Below are positions 1 to 8,746 of a DNA stretch of 64,000 bases, in pieces. This stretch comes from Opitutus sp. GAS368 (GTDB lineage: Bacteria > Verrucomicrobiota > Verrucomicrobiia > Opitutales > Opitutaceae). Position 1 is the stretch's first letter. Each line of letters opens with the position of its first letter. The notes beneath the pieces were generated by a model, which was not told where the DNA came from, ran no database searches, and saw only the letters and a list, made by a program, of their open reading frames with translations. The stretch spans positions 1-64,000 of the forward strand of contig CAMCHO010000001.1 in the NCBI GenBank assembly GCA_945874455.1. The letters are read 5' to 3'. Position numbers and translations under genes: made by a program.

Positions 1-366
1 CTCGTTGGACCCCAAACCAACGAAAACACCTTGCAGGTTTTCGTCGCGGGCATCGAGCCATTCGTCGAACACTTTTGCTTGGAGCAGCGTAGCCGGGAAT
101 TCGCTTAGAATGAATCCCGCATCAGGTTTGCGCGCGAAGAACCAGCGGCGCATCAGCGCCAATGTGTTTGCTTCCTCCGCCACAGCCGAAACTGGGCGGC
201 GCGAAATCTCCGGTCGCACAAGGCGAGAAGGAGAGACGTGCTCAATATTCAAAGAACGAACTCGGTTCATCAGATTTTCCAGATGGGAATAAGATGAACC
301 GAGAAAAAGAAACTTGATTCGAGCTTCAGAGCCCGAACCAAAGAAAGGAGCGTTGATGGGACACAT
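1..366 (-). CDS. Adenylate-kinase-like protein with degenerate P-loop (partial, runs off window)
   Basis: Translating the minus strand after secY gives 122 residues that run off the window edge. Two short segments recall adenylate kinase: a beta strand followed by FLGSSYSHLEN (residues 21-31), where the family has a GxPGxGKGT P-loop, and GFILSEFPATLLQA (84-97), where it has GFILDGFPRTxxQA. The P-loop glycines, lysine and threonine and the DGFPR arginine are all replaced, so ATP binding as in true Adk looks impossible. The secY-adk position is the classical place for adk, which supports homology. The start at 366, 19 nt after the secY stop, is the only ATG upstream of the first strand; it lacks a clear ribosome binding site. 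Nucleotide-kinase-derived function is unknown. Confidence 0.55.
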   Translation of the reverse strand, partial: MCPINAPFFGSGSEARIKFLFLGSSYSHLENLMNRVRSLNIEHVSPSRLVRPEISRRPVSAVAEEANTLALMRRWFFARKPDAGFILSEFPATLLQAKVFDEWLDARDENLQGVFVGLGSNE

Positions 367-385
367 CGCGGCCCAAGTCCAGCAC

Positions 386-1891
386 TTATTTAACGAAAGC
401 TTTGTAAGCCCAAATGACCGTCCCAAGGACAAGCAAACCGAGCATCGGCAGAGCGAGTTTCATCACCGCTTCGGTGCTCAACGCATCGCCGGTCATCCCT
501 CCTTGCGGGTTAGCACTGCGAGCACGGATACGGCCCTTCTTGAGGAAGCCATCATAATGGCGCTGGAGGAGAAAGGTTTCGATTTGCCGCATTGTATCAA
601 GAATTACGCCTACGGTAATCAGCATACCCGTACCGCCAAAAAAGTAAGCAATACGAGACGGCACATCGAGCTCAAAGAGTAGAACATCCGGCATGACCGC
701 AATAACCGTAAGGAAAATAGCTCCGGCCAACGTCAACCGGGTCATAATGAAGTCGAGGAACTGAGCAGTCGGCTCACCGGGACGTACCCCCGGAATGTAA
801 CCACCGTACTTCTTCAAGTCGTCTGCAATCTGAATGGGCTTAAACATTACAGAAACCCAGAAGTAACTAAAGAAAAGAATCAGAGTGATGTTGAAGGCAT
901 AATAAGACCAATGACCACGGAGCAAGTTTTGGGATATCTCGGTGAGGAACTTAATATTATAGGCGCTGCCGACCCAAGAAAAAATTTGTTGCGGGAAGAG
1001 CAAAATCGCGCTGGCGAAGATAACTGGCATCACACCGGAATAATTGACTTTGAGCGGCAAAAACGAGCTCTGCCCACCCATTACTTTGTTGCCAACGACC
1101 CGCTTGGCATATTGGACGGGTATTTTTCGCTGGCCCTGCACAACCGCGATAATCCCCATGGTGACGAGGATAAAGAGCCCGATCATGATCACGGCTTGAG
1201 GAATGCCCAAGCTCGCGCCGGTCCCAACCGGCTTGAAGAACAGATTGTAGGTCGCGACGGCCGCACCGGGGATATCGGCCAAGATACCAACTGTGATCAA
1301 GAGCGAGACACCGTTGCCAATGCCGCGCTGTGTGATCTGCTCACCCAACCACATCAATAACATCGTTCCAGCGGTCATGAAGATCACGGAAGTGACGACA
1401 AAGGACCATTTGCTACCCAAGACAATTGGACCGTAGGTTGCTACATCATAACCCGCAAAAAGCTGGCCTGGATTGTTCAGAGCGAGCAGAAGGAGCGTTC
1501 CCTGAATCAAGCAAATCAGGACCGTAGCGTAGCGCGTATATTGCGTGAGCTTCTGGCGACCAACATCGCCCTCCTGTTGTAAACGACTGAGCCCGGGCAC
1601 AACCGCAGTCATCAACTGAAAGATAATCGAAGCGCTGATGTAAGGCATGATGCCCAGAGCAGCAATGGCTCCCTTAATCAGAGCGCCACCTGTAAACATA
1701 TTGTAGAGCCCTACCAGCGCACTCGCTCCGCCGGCCGACTGGTCGCCGAAGAACTTTTGCAGTGGCTGGGGATCAATGCCAGGCAGCGGGATGTGCGCGG
1801 CAACCCGGGCCACGAACAGCAGCGACAGCGTGTAAAAAATGCGCGAGCGGAGCTCGGGGATTTTCAGGGAGTTCGTGAAAGCGGAAAACAC
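386..1891 (-). CDS. secY: Protein translocase subunit SecY
   Basis: SecY is the membrane channel of the Sec translocon and works with SecE, SecG, SecA and the ribosome. The 501-residue product has the SecY N-terminus (FSAFTNSLKIPELRSRIFYT), about ten hydrophobic helices, and the conserved cytoplasmic-loop signature GYIPGVRPGEPTA with the arginine needed for SecA-driven transport. It is somewhat longer than the usual 430-460 residues, partly through the loop after the first helix. The gene starts 72 nt after rplO, its usual neighbour, and is followed after 19 nt by the adenylate-kinase-like gene. Identification is secure. Confidence 0.98.
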   Translation of the reverse strand: MFSAFTNSLKIPELRSRIFYTLSLLFVARVAAHIPLPGIDPQPLQKFFGDQSAGGASALVGLYNMFTGGALIKGAIAALGIMPYISASIIFQLMTAVVPGLSRLQQEGDVGRQKLTQYTRYATVLICLIQGTLLLLALNNPGQLFAGYDVATYGPIVLGSKWSFVVTSVIFMTAGTMLLMWLGEQITQRGIGNGVSLLITVGILADIPGAAVATYNLFFKPVGTGASLGIPQAVIMIGLFILVTMGIIAVVQGQRKIPVQYAKRVVGNKVMGGQSSFLPLKVNYSGVMPVIFASAILLFPQQIFSWVGSAYNIKFLTEISQNLLRGHWSYYAFNITLILFFSYFWVSVMFKPIQIADDLKKYGGYIPGVRPGEPTAQFLDFIMTRLTLAGAIFLTVIAVMPDVLLFELDVPSRIAYFFGGTGMLITVGVILDTMRQIETFLLQRHYDGFLKKGRIRARSANPQGGMTGDALSTEAVMKLALPMLGLLVLGTVIWAYKAFVK

Positions 1892-1963
1892 AGCGTGAGG
1901 CGGATGGTTGTGAGACGTGTGAAGAAAAACGAAGCGCGCCGATCTTAATCAACGCGCTTCACG

Positions 1964-2410
1964 TTAACCTACGATGGCTTGTCCACCGGCTTTTTCAATC
2001 TTGGCTTTGGCCGACTCGGAAAACTTCGCGGCGGTAACCTTCATGGCGCGGGTCAGTTCGCCATCGCCCAGAATTTTCACAGCCTTCTCTCCGGAACGGA
2101 TGAGTCCGGCGTCAGCAAGCGTGAGCACCGAGACTTCCGTTACAGAAGCATCCAAACCAGAGAGATCGCCGACATTCAAGATGGCGATTTCGGTACGGAA
2201 ATTGAACTGATTAAAGCCGCGGTGAGGCAGCTTCCGATAGAGGGGCATTTGGCCGCCTTCGAAGCCGGGACGAATGGAGCTGCCGGAGCGAGCTGATTGG
2301 CCTTTGCCACCGCGACCGGACGTTTTACCGTGGCCGCCGCCTTCGCCGCAACCAACGCGTTTCTTGCGGTGGATCGCACCTTTGACGTTCTTAAGTTCGT
2401 GGAGTTTCAT
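1964..2410 (-). CDS. rplO: 50S ribosomal protein L15
   Basis: L15 is a late-assembly 23S rRNA-binding protein. The 148-residue product starts MKLHELKNVKGA, has the Gly-rich N-terminal stretch GGHGKTSGRGGKGQ and the core RPGFEGGQMPLYRKLPHRGF, matching the family length. The reading frame stays open upstream to 2539, but the start at 2410 fits the family N-terminus and is preceded by an AAGGA-type ribosome binding site on the minus strand. It follows rpsE by 70 nt; rpmD (L30), normally between them, is absent. Confidence 0.97.
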   Translation of the reverse strand: MKLHELKNVKGAIHRKKRVGCGEGGGHGKTSGRGGKGQSARSGSSIRPGFEGGQMPLYRKLPHRGFNQFNFRTEIAILNVGDLSGLDASVTEVSVLTLADAGLIRSGEKAVKILGDGELTRAMKVTAAKFSESAKAKIEKAGGQAIVG

Positions 2411-2480
2411 AGTGATTCCTTTAGAGGGTCGCCCCACTCCGCGATAGCGCGGAGTGGAACTCGGATTGGTTGAGTAAAAA

Positions 2481-3161
2481 TCAGCTGGTCGCACGAACCT
2501 TGGTGATGTCCGCCGCCAGACGCAGTTGCAGCAAACCATTCAGCGTGGCGTGAACGACAGCAATGTGGTTCGAGGAGCCCATCGACTTCGTCAAAATATT
2601 CTTAACACCAGCAGCCTCGAGGACGGCGCGAACGCCACCTCCGGCGATGAGCCCCGTGCCGGGCGAAGCGGGTTTGAGCATCACGCGGCCACCATCGTAT
2701 CGACCAAGGACGTCGTGCGGGATCGTGTCTCCCTTGAGCTTCACGCTGACGAGATGCTTGTGGGCATTGGCGGTGCCTTTCTTGATGGCATCAGGGACTT
2801 CGTTGGCCTTGCCGTAACCAATCCCGACCTTCCCTTTACCGTCACCGACGACGGCGAGAGCCGAGAAAGAAAAACGGCGGCCGCCCTTGACGACCTTGGC
2901 ACAGCGGTTGATGAAAACCACTTTCTCGATCATCGTCGGACCGTCACCCTCTTGGGGCTTGTCGCGATTGTCCCTCCGAGGACCACGATTACCACCGGGA
3001 CCACGATTACCGCCCGGGCCGCCTTGGCCACGGAAACCGCCGCCACCACCTTGGCCGCGGGGAGCGCGCTGTTCGCGAGCTGGTGCAGCGGCAGCAGCCG
3101 CTGGTGAAGAAACGGAAGCTGGCGTGGCGCTGTTGGGCGCGGAAGTTGATTCAGTGCTCAT
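2481..3161 (-). CDS. rpsE: 30S ribosomal protein S5 with long Gly/Arg-rich N-terminal extension
   Basis: S5 sits near the decoding centre and helps control translational accuracy. The conserved protein begins at about residue 77 ([18 protein letters not shown]) and includes the S5 double-stranded-RNA-binding-like domain and the second domain with [16 protein letters not shown]. In front are 76 extra residues: a Ser/Thr/Ala/Pro segment (1-30), then repeated RGG, GGxRG and GGNRGP units (about 31-62), then a charged linker. Total 226 residues against the usual ~165. An ATG also exists at the classical start (2933), so a short form is possible, but the frame, composition and 6-nt spacing from rplR favour 3161. 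Confidence 0.96.
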   Translation of the reverse strand: MSTESTSAPNSATPASVSSPAAAAAAPAREQRAPRGQGGGGGFRGQGGPGGNRGPGGNRGPRRDNRDKPQEGDGPTMIEKVVFINRCAKVVKGGRRFSFSALAVVGDGKGKVGIGYGKANEVPDAIKKGTANAHKHLVSVKLKGDTIPHDVLGRYDGGRVMLKPASPGTGLIAGGGVRAVLEAAGVKNILTKSMGSSNHIAVVHATLNGLLQLRLAADITKVRATS

Positions 3162-3167
3162 GCGATA

Positions 3168-3527
3168 TTAAAATTGGAGACCACCTTCGCGAGCGGCGTC
3201 AGCGAAGACTTTGACTTTACCCTGATAGGGAGCGCCGCTGCGATCGAAAACGACTGCGGCGATACCCACAGCCTTGGCCTTGAGGGCAAAAGCCACACCG
3301 AGGATTTTTGCGCCGGCGACATTGGCCTTCAATTTTTGCTTACGCAGTTCGGAATCGAGACTGCCGAGAAAAACGAGCGTCGTTCCCGTATCGTCGTCGA
3401 TGGCCTGAGCGTAGACGTGTTTCGCAGTGAAGCGAACCGCTAGACGCGGGCGTATAGCGGTGCCAGTAACTTTTTTGCGGATTCTCCAACGACGTTTCTG
3501 GAGGAGGATAGCTTTGGAAGTGCTCAT
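3168..3527 (-). CDS. rplR: 50S ribosomal protein L18
   Basis: L18 binds 5S rRNA with L5 and helps place it in the central protuberance. The 119-residue product has the basic N-terminus (KRRWRIRKKVTGTAIRPRLAVRFTAKHVYAQ) split here as the family does, and ends with the typical VFADAAREGGLQF tail. Length is normal. It lies 29 nt after rplF and 6 nt before rpsE, in the canonical spc order. Confidence 0.97.
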   Translation of the reverse strand: MSTSKAILLQKRRWRIRKKVTGTAIRPRLAVRFTAKHVYAQAIDDDTGTTLVFLGSLDSELRKQKLKANVAGAKILGVAFALKAKAVGIAAVVFDRSGAPYQGKVKVFADAAREGGLQF

Positions 3528-3556
3528 GGGTTGGACCCTGAAATTGAAGATTACGA

Positions 3557-4096
3557 TTAGGCGACGGTCTTGCCTTCTTTGCGGCGAACGCGTTCGCCAA
3601 CGATGCGGACACCTTTGCCCTTGTAGGGCTCGGGCGGATAATAGCTGCGGATTTCCGCAGTGATGGCGCCGACGAGCTGCTTGTCCGCGCCTTCGACCTT
3701 GATTTTCGTCTGATCGGTGACGGTCAGTTTAATGCCGGCCGGGATTTCCATCAGAATCGGATGGGAATAGCCAAGCGCGAGATCAAGCGTGGAACCTTTG
3801 AGGTTAGCTTTGAAACCGACGCCCTGGATTTCGAGGTCCTTGACGTAGCCTTCCGAGGCTCCCTTAACCATGCCAGCAATTACTGAACGGACCGTGCCGT
3901 ACATCGCTTTTGCAAAGCGGCTGTCGTCGTCGGTCGGGCTAACCGTGACAACTTTGTCAGCGACGGTCACCTTTACGACGGGTGCGAAAACCTTAGAGAT
4001 TTTACCTTTGGGACCCTCGACATGGACAACGTCACCCGTGAGGGTAACCTTGACCTTTTCAGGGATAGGAATGGGTTGTTTTCCGATGCGGCTCAT
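3557..4096 (-). CDS. rplF: 50S ribosomal protein L6
   Basis: L6 binds near the sarcin-ricin loop and the factor-binding site. The 179-residue product begins MSRIGKQPIPIPEKVKV, a family hallmark, and carries the C-terminal signature PPEPYKGKGVRI. The frame is open to 4117 (seven more codons), but that would overlap the rpsH stop region and add residues not seen in L6, so the start at 4096 is preferred. It lies 14 nt after rpsH. Confidence 0.97.
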   Translation of the reverse strand: MSRIGKQPIPIPEKVKVTLTGDVVHVEGPKGKISKVFAPVVKVTVADKVVTVSPTDDDSRFAKAMYGTVRSVIAGMVKGASEGYVKDLEIQGVGFKANLKGSTLDLALGYSHPILMEIPAGIKLTVTDQTKIKVEGADKQLVGAITAEIRSYYPPEPYKGKGVRIVGERVRRKEGKTVA

Positions 4097-4110
4097 GGTG
4101 AGTGGCGGTT

Positions 4111-4503
4111 TTACCAAACGTTGCAGATCAGTTCGCCACCGGCCTTATTGCGACGGCAGTCAGCATCTTTCATCAGACCTTTGGAGGTCGAAAGGATACC
4201 AATGCCGAGGCCGTTGAGGACGCGCGGAATTTCGGTGTAACCGAAGTAGAGACGGCGGCCGGGTGAGGACACGCGAGTAATGCCGGTGATCGCCGGAGCG
4301 CCGTCGACATACTTCATCTTCACGACGAGGGTCTTGTGGCCCGCCGTACTGATGGAATTCAAGTGGTCAGCGATGTAGCCCTCCATTTTCAAAATGGCGA
4401 CAATCGCCTGTTTGACGGTGGAGTGCGGAATAACGCACTCGTCGAGGCGCGCCTTACTGGCGTTCCGGAGGCGTGTGAGGAGGTCACTAATCGGGTCGGT
4501 CAT
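4111..4503 (-). CDS. rpsH: 30S ribosomal protein S8
   Basis: S8 is a primary binder of 16S rRNA helix 21 and, in some bacteria, the translational repressor of the spc operon. The 130-residue protein starts MTDPISDLLTRLRNA and ends with the S8 signature GILSTSKGLMKDADC followed by GGELICNVW. Length and termini match the family. It follows rpsN by 74 nt and precedes rplF by 14 nt. Confidence 0.97.
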   Translation of the reverse strand: MTDPISDLLTRLRNASKARLDECVIPHSTVKQAIVAILKMEGYIADHLNSISTAGHKTLVVKMKYVDGAPAITGITRVSSPGRRLYFGYTEIPRVLNGLGIGILSTSKGLMKDADCRRNKAGGELICNVW

Positions 4504-4577
4504 GGTGGATGTTGTTTAGGGTGGCCGTGGGTCATATCCGATGCGCCGAAGCGCACAAACCCCCGCGACCGCGAAAA

Positions 4578-4883
4578 TTACCAAGATGATTTGGTCACAC
4601 CGGGAATCTTGCCCGCCAGGGCAAGTTCACGGAACTGAATGCGGGAGACACCGAACTTACCAATGAAGGCGCGTGGGCGACCGCTCATGGAGCAACGATT
4701 CCGGATGCGGGTCGGTGAAGAGTTGCGTGGCAGCTGCTGAAGCATTTTCTGTGCAGCATAGAAAGCATCGTCCGCCGTGGAGGGATTCTTGAGGATTGCT
4801 TTGAGCTCGCTGCGCTCGGCTGCGTGCTTCGCGGAGAGACGTTTACGTTTTTCGTTACGCTGAATAGCGGATGTCTTGGGCAT
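4578..4883 (-). CDS. rpsN: 30S ribosomal protein S14 (zinc-independent, C-minus type)
   Basis: S14 is a head protein of the small subunit. At 101 residues, with [19 protein letters not shown] and no pair of CxxC motifs, it belongs to the long zinc-free (C-minus) class. The C-terminus PGVTKSSW is typical. It lies 17 nt after rplE and 74 nt before rpsH. Confidence 0.97.
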   Translation of the reverse strand: MPKTSAIQRNEKRKRLSAKHAAERSELKAILKNPSTADDAFYAAQKMLQQLPRNSSPTRIRNRCSMSGRPRAFIGKFGVSRIQFRELALAGKIPGVTKSSW

Positions 4884-4900
4884 GGTCGTCGAAAAGGAGC

Positions 4901-5482
4901 TTAGGCGGCGTTGGGCTTTTGTTGGACAGGTTGGGGCTCGATGCGCCGGAAAGGCATACCAAGAAGACGCAACAGATCCCGACCTTCGTCATCGGTCTCG
5001 GCCGTCGTCACGATGGTAACATCTAGGCCCATCGATTTTTTCACATTTTCCAAAGTGATCTCCGGGAAAATAGAGAAGTCGGTGACGCCGAGACTGTAAT
5101 TGCCCTGACCATCGAGTTTCGATGGGACACCGCGGAAGTCACGGATACTGGGAAGGGCAACGGACAAGAGGCGGTAGAGGAACTCCCACATCGCAGGTCC
5201 GCGCAGCGTGACGCTGCAACCCGTGGTTTGATTGGGCTTCAACTTGAAGTTGGCGATCGCGCGCTTAGTCTTGTTGAGCAAGGGTTTTTGTCCGGCGAGA
5301 GCGGCCATATCACGGGCGATATCGGCAATTTGATTCTTGTCGGCGTCAGCATCAATACCGGTGTTCAAGTTGATCTTCACCAACTTAGGCACTTGGTGCT
5401 TGTTTTTGTAGCCATGGAGTTTCACCAGCTCAGGGGCAACCTGCTCGGTGTAGAATTTTTTAAGGACTGGAACGTAGCTCAT
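4901..5482 (-). CDS. rplE: 50S ribosomal protein L5
   Basis: L5 binds 5S rRNA together with L18 and contacts the P-site tRNA. The 193-residue product has the expected features: [13 protein letters not shown] near residue 30, an [12 protein letters not shown] basic segment ([18 protein letters not shown]), and [11 protein letters not shown] in the C-terminal half. It is slightly longer than usual through a C-terminal tail rich in Gln/Pro. A 114-nt gap separates it from rplX upstream, larger than most in this operon. Confidence 0.97.
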   Translation of the reverse strand: MSYVPVLKKFYTEQVAPELVKLHGYKNKHQVPKLVKINLNTGIDADADKNQIADIARDMAALAGQKPLLNKTKRAIANFKLKPNQTTGCSVTLRGPAMWEFLYRLLSVALPSIRDFRGVPSKLDGQGNYSLGVTDFSIFPEITLENVKKSMGLDVTIVTTAETDDEGRDLLRLLGMPFRRIEPQPVQQKPNAA

Positions 5483-5596
5483 TATCGTGGCGACCGGATT
5501 ACCGACCCGGAGGCAATTGAGGATGGTGATTGAAGTGGGAAAACGCCGAGTAACTCATACGCGCTGCCAGAATAGCAAGCGTGCATTCGTCTGGGC

Positions 5597-5863
5597 TTAA
5601 GCGGTGGGCTTCTTGCGTTTGCTCGCGTCGAAGACCGATTGGAGCATCAGATTGGAAATGTGAACAGAACCCTCGAGTTCGGAGATCGTACCCTGGGGGT
5701 GTTTTTCGGATTTCTTGAGGTGACGCTTGATCATCGCAACGCCCTCAACTCGCGCGCGGGATTTGGCAGCAAGGATTTCAAGGAGCTTTCCAGACTTACC
5801 CTTGTTGGATCCTGCAATGACAACGACCATGTCGTTGCGTTTGACGTGAAATTTCGTGGCCAT
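5597..5863 (-). CDS. rplX: 50S ribosomal protein L24
   Basis: L24 is an assembly initiator of the large subunit. The 88-residue product contains a KOW motif near its N-terminus (NDMVVVIAGSNKGKSGKLL) and the following EGVAMIKRHLKKS segment. It is a little short (usual 100-105), at the C-terminus. It starts one nucleotide after the rplN stop, so the two are probably translationally coupled. Confidence 0.96.
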   Translation of the reverse strand: MATKFHVKRNDMVVVIAGSNKGKSGKLLEILAAKSRARVEGVAMIKRHLKKSEKHPQGTISELEGSVHISNLMLQSVFDASKRKKPTA

Positions 5864-5864
5864 G

Positions 5865-6230
5865 TTAGAGAACCTCGGGAGCGAGCGAAATGATCTTCAT
5901 GAAATTTTTCGCACGTAATTCACGAGCGACGGGCCCGAAGATACGGGTGCCCTTGGGATTATTCGCAGCGTCGATGATAACGATTGCATTGCTATCAAAT
6001 CGCAAATAGCTGCCGTCCGCGCGACGAACCGGTGCGCGGGTACGAACCACGACCGCCTTGACGACCTCGCCCTTTTTCACAGTGGCCTCGGTCGCACTTT
6101 GTTTGATGTGCACGGTGATAATATCGCCCACACCGGCGGTGGCGGTAATCTGGCCTTTTTTACTAATCATCGCGGCCTTGCGAGCACCGGTGTTATCGGC
6201 GACTTCGAGAATGGAGCGCAGTTGGATCAT
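5865..6230 (-). CDS. rplN: 50S ribosomal protein L14
   Basis: L14 sits at the subunit interface and forms part of bridge B8. The 121-residue product starts [18 protein letters not shown] and ends IISLAPEVL, both family hallmarks, with the central [10 protein letters not shown] and [11 protein letters not shown] motifs. Length is standard. It follows rpsQ by 43 nt. Confidence 0.98.
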   Translation of the reverse strand: MIQLRSILEVADNTGARKAAMISKKGQITATAGVGDIITVHIKQSATEATVKKGEVVKAVVVRTRAPVRRADGSYLRFDSNAIVIIDAANNPKGTRIFGPVARELRAKNFMKIISLAPEVL

Positions 6231-6273
6231 GGCAGGTCTCCCGGAAGGGAAAGTTTAATGGAAATTGAAGCGC

Positions 6274-6615
6274 TCAGGCTTTCGTGATTTTGGTGGGAAC
6301 GAGTTCGGCAACATCCTTTTCAGAAATTGCGACCGCGTCAGTGGTGACGGCTTTCAACAATACGGAGACGACGCGCCAACGTTTCAGGCGGCTGAGGGGA
6401 CGGGTTTCCATCACCTCAACTTTATCGCCAACCTTGGTCTCGTTCTTTTCGTCGTGAACGTGGAGCACGGTTTGGCGATTAATGACCTTATGGTAGAGTG
6501 GGTGCGGCGTCTTGTAGGCGACGGTCACCTTGACGGACTTGTCTCCCGAGCGGCTCGAGACGAGACCGATTTGTTTGCGACGACTGGTGCGCTGGCCTTC
6601 AGTGGCGGTGGACAT
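6274..6615 (-). CDS. rpsQ: 30S ribosomal protein S17
   Basis: S17 is an OB-fold primary binder of 16S rRNA. The core GLVSSRSGDKSVKVTVAYK, HPLYHKVINR and VEVMETRPLSRLKRWRV is unmistakable. At 113 residues it is longer than the usual 80-90, with a short basic N-terminal extension and about 20 extra residues at the C-terminus (after KRWRVVSVL). It lies between rpmC (28 nt) and rplN (43 nt). Confidence 0.96.
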   Translation of the reverse strand: MSTATEGQRTSRRKQIGLVSSRSGDKSVKVTVAYKTPHPLYHKVINRQTVLHVHDEKNETKVGDKVEVMETRPLSRLKRWRVVSVLLKAVTTDAVAISEKDVAELVPTKITKA

Positions 6616-6643
6616 GGCGGTGAGTTAGTTTTGACGAATACGC

Positions 6644-6847
6644 TTAGGCGACGGTCGCTGGGCGTTTCTTCTCGTTTTGGATGGTGAGGAGACGGGCGAT
6701 GGCCTTACGAAGTGTTCGCAATTGGTCGGTCTTTTCGACTTGGCCCGTCTGCTTGCGGAGACGGAGCTGGAGGAGTTCCTCACGGGTGGAGCGAACTTTA
6801 GCTGTGATCTCGTCGGAAGAGAGATCGCGGATTTCTTTGGAAGTCAT
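6644..6847 (-). CDS. rpmC: 50S ribosomal protein L29
   Basis: L29 lies by the peptide exit tunnel and helps form the docking site for trigger factor and SRP. The 67-residue all-helical product has the family pattern: an early [15 protein letters not shown] segment and [18 protein letters not shown]. It follows rplP by 18 nt in canonical order. Confidence 0.96.
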   Translation of the reverse strand: MTSKEIRDLSSDEITAKVRSTREELLQLRLRKQTGQVEKTDQLRTLRKAIARLLTIQNEKKRPATVA

Positions 6848-6865
6848 GACGGGCGTTGTTAGAGG

Positions 6866-7288
6866 TTAAGCCACGTTGCTGTCGCGCTGGATAAAGCGGC
6901 AGTGGAAGGGCAGCTTGGCATCGGCGAGCCGGAAGGCCTCTTTGGCCACCGTGGTAGGGACGCCAGCGAGCTCGAAGAGAACCGCACCGGGCTTGATCAC
7001 CGCGACATAATATTCGACGGCGCCTTTTCCTTGGCCCATGCGGGTTTCGGCTGCTTTCTTGGTGATTGGCTTGTGCGGGAATACTCGGATCCAAAGCTTT
7101 CCTTTGCGCTTCAGATGGCGAGAAATAGTGACACGTGCAGCTTCTATTTGCTGGCCGGTCATGGGTCCACGAGTGAGCGATTGGAGGCCAAACTCGCCGA
7201 AGGCGAGTGTGTTGCCGCGTTTGGCATTGCCAGCGCGGGAGCCTTTCATCGACTTGCGGTATTTGGTGCGGGCGGGAGCTAGAGCCAT
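6866..7288 (-). CDS. rplP: 50S ribosomal protein L16
   Basis: L16 is needed for a functional A site and peptidyl transferase centre. The 140-residue protein carries the signatures [38 protein letters not shown] and [15 protein letters not shown]. Length is normal. It lies 40 nt after rpsC and 18 nt before rpmC. Confidence 0.98.
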   Translation of the reverse strand: MALAPARTKYRKSMKGSRAGNAKRGNTLAFGEFGLQSLTRGPMTGQQIEAARVTISRHLKRKGKLWIRVFPHKPITKKAAETRMGQGKGAVEYYVAVIKPGAVLFELAGVPTTVAKEAFRLADAKLPFHCRFIQRDSNVA

Positions 7289-7328
7289 GGGAGAATTCTC
7301 CTTTAAAAAATTTTATCCGTGAACCGGA

Positions 7329-7961
7329 TCAGTTGTTGTCGGCTTCTTTTTTGCAGATCCAGCATTTGACGCCGATCTTGCCGTAAACGGTGAGCGCTTC
7401 GGCAAAGCCGTAGTCGATATTTTCCCGCAGGGTATGCAAAGGCACACGGCCTTTGCGCTGCCATTCGCGGCGGGCGATGTCCGTACCGCCAAGGCGGCCC
7501 GAACATTGGATACGAATACCCTCGGCGCCGAGCGCCATGGCCATTTCGACCGCTTTCTTCATTGCGCGGCGGAATGCGATACGGCGCTCAAGTTGCAGCG
7601 CTACGTTCTCCGCAACCAACGCGGCCTCGATCTCGGGCTTCTTTACTTCCTGAATGTCCAAAAGAATTTCTTTACCGGTGAGCTTGGAGAGCTCCTCTTT
7701 GATTTTTTCAATTTCCTGCCCCTTGCGGCCAATGACGATACCCGGACGGGCAGTGTAGATCTTGACACGGACCCGGTTGGATGCGCGCTCAATAAAGATC
7801 CGAGGAACGGAGGCCTGCTTGAGTTTCTCCATCAGCTTGGTGCGGATGATCTGATCCTCGAGGAGCAGCTTGGGGAATTCCTTCTTGGAGGCATACCAGC
7901 GAGACTGCCAGTTGCGACGAATGGCGAGACGGAAGCCGGTGGGATTGGTTTTTTGGCCCAT
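7329..7961 (-). CDS. rpsC: 30S ribosomal protein S3
   Basis: S3 forms part of the mRNA entry channel and its helicase activity. The 210-residue product has the N-terminal [12 protein letters not shown] motif, a KH domain with [16 protein letters not shown], and the C-terminal S3 domain [20 protein letters not shown]. Length is typical of the shorter bacterial S3 class. It starts 12 nt after rplV. Confidence 0.98.
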   Translation of the reverse strand: MGQKTNPTGFRLAIRRNWQSRWYASKKEFPKLLLEDQIIRTKLMEKLKQASVPRIFIERASNRVRVKIYTARPGIVIGRKGQEIEKIKEELSKLTGKEILLDIQEVKKPEIEAALVAENVALQLERRIAFRRAMKKAVEMAMALGAEGIRIQCSGRLGGTDIARREWQRKGRVPLHTLRENIDYGFAEALTVYGKIGVKCWICKKEADNN

Positions 7962-7973
7962 GGTAGTGTAAGA

Positions 7974-8315
7974 TTAGTTCGAAGAGCCGTCCGTGAGGAC
8001 AATGCGGATGTGTGACATCTTCTTGCGACGGGGCATCGCGGTACCGCGGGCACCGGCCTTGAAGCGCTTCAGCACAGGACCGTTCTCAATCAGAGCAAAC
8101 TTGATCGTGAGGCTGTCGGCCGAGAGGTTGTTGTTATTCTCGGCGTTCGCGATGGCGCTCTTGAGCGTCTTGGCGATGAGCTTCGCCGACTTGCGCGGGA
8201 TGAGCGCGAGGTAGTCGACGGCTTCGACGGCTTTCCGTCCCTGAATAATGCGGGATATGTCGCGCATCTTCTTCGGCGACATGCGCGCGTAGCGAGTGAG
8301 GGCTTGAACTTCCAT
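7974..8315 (-). CDS. rplV: 50S ribosomal protein L22
   Basis: L22 lines the polypeptide exit tunnel with a long beta hairpin. The 113-residue product has SPKKMRDISRIIQGRKAVEA and the hairpin GPVLKRFKAGARGTAMPRRK followed by KMSHIRIVL. Length is normal. It is separated from rpsS by an unexpected secreted-protein gene (8409-8735) and a further 93-nt spacer. Confidence 0.97.
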   Translation of the reverse strand: MEVQALTRYARMSPKKMRDISRIIQGRKAVEAVDYLALIPRKSAKLIAKTLKSAIANAENNNNLSADSLTIKFALIENGPVLKRFKAGARGTAMPRRKKMSHIRIVLTDGSSN

Positions 8316-8408
8316 GGTGTTAACGGTGACGGGTGGAGAATTCCGATTTTGATCTCGGCGATAGTGACTGACCGGAGGTCGGCCCTACCCTTTTGGTGAT
8401 GATTGGTT

Positions 8409-8735
8409 TTAGGATTTGAGGATTTTAACGGAGGCGACGTCACCCACCTGGATCGATTGTCCCGGCGAAAGGTTAACGATGAGGGCCGCACCGCAGGTTG
8501 AGCGCAGCTCGACAAGGATAACCTCGGCGATCTCGGAGCCACCCCGGGTGATGCGGCAGATCATGCCCTGGCGCAGACTGGCGTCAAAGCCATGGCCGAG
8601 AACGACAAGGTCCGCGATCCGGGTCGGATGAACCGCTACCACCTCGGTCAATCCCTGCGCAAGGGCAGCACGCACCGAGAAAGGCGAGAGCGCTGCAAGT
8701 GCGATGAAACTGAGCTGGAGCGAACGGCGGAACAT
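8409..8735 (-). CDS. Small secreted protein of unknown function inserted in the S10 operon
   Basis: This 108-residue product is not a ribosomal protein. It begins with a Sec-type signal (two arginines at residues 3-4, a hydrophobic stretch to about residue 20, and AALAQG as the likely cleavage region). The mature ~80 residues are mostly beta-strand-like, with alternating hydrophobics and Gly/Asp turns (ITRGGSEIAEVILVEL, then GQSIQVGDVASVKIL). The pattern resembles small SH3/OB-like barrels such as the FlgT C-terminal domain, but this is only a pattern-level similarity. The ORF uses host-like codons, starts 11 nt after rpsS and ends 93 nt before rplV, so it should be co-transcribed. Function unknown. 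Confidence 0.75.
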   Translation of the reverse strand: MFRRSLQLSFIALAALSPFSVRAALAQGLTEVVAVHPTRIADLVVLGHGFDASLRQGMICRITRGGSEIAEVILVELRSTCGAALIVNLSPGQSIQVGDVASVKILKS

Positions 8736-8746
8736 CGATGTCAGGC

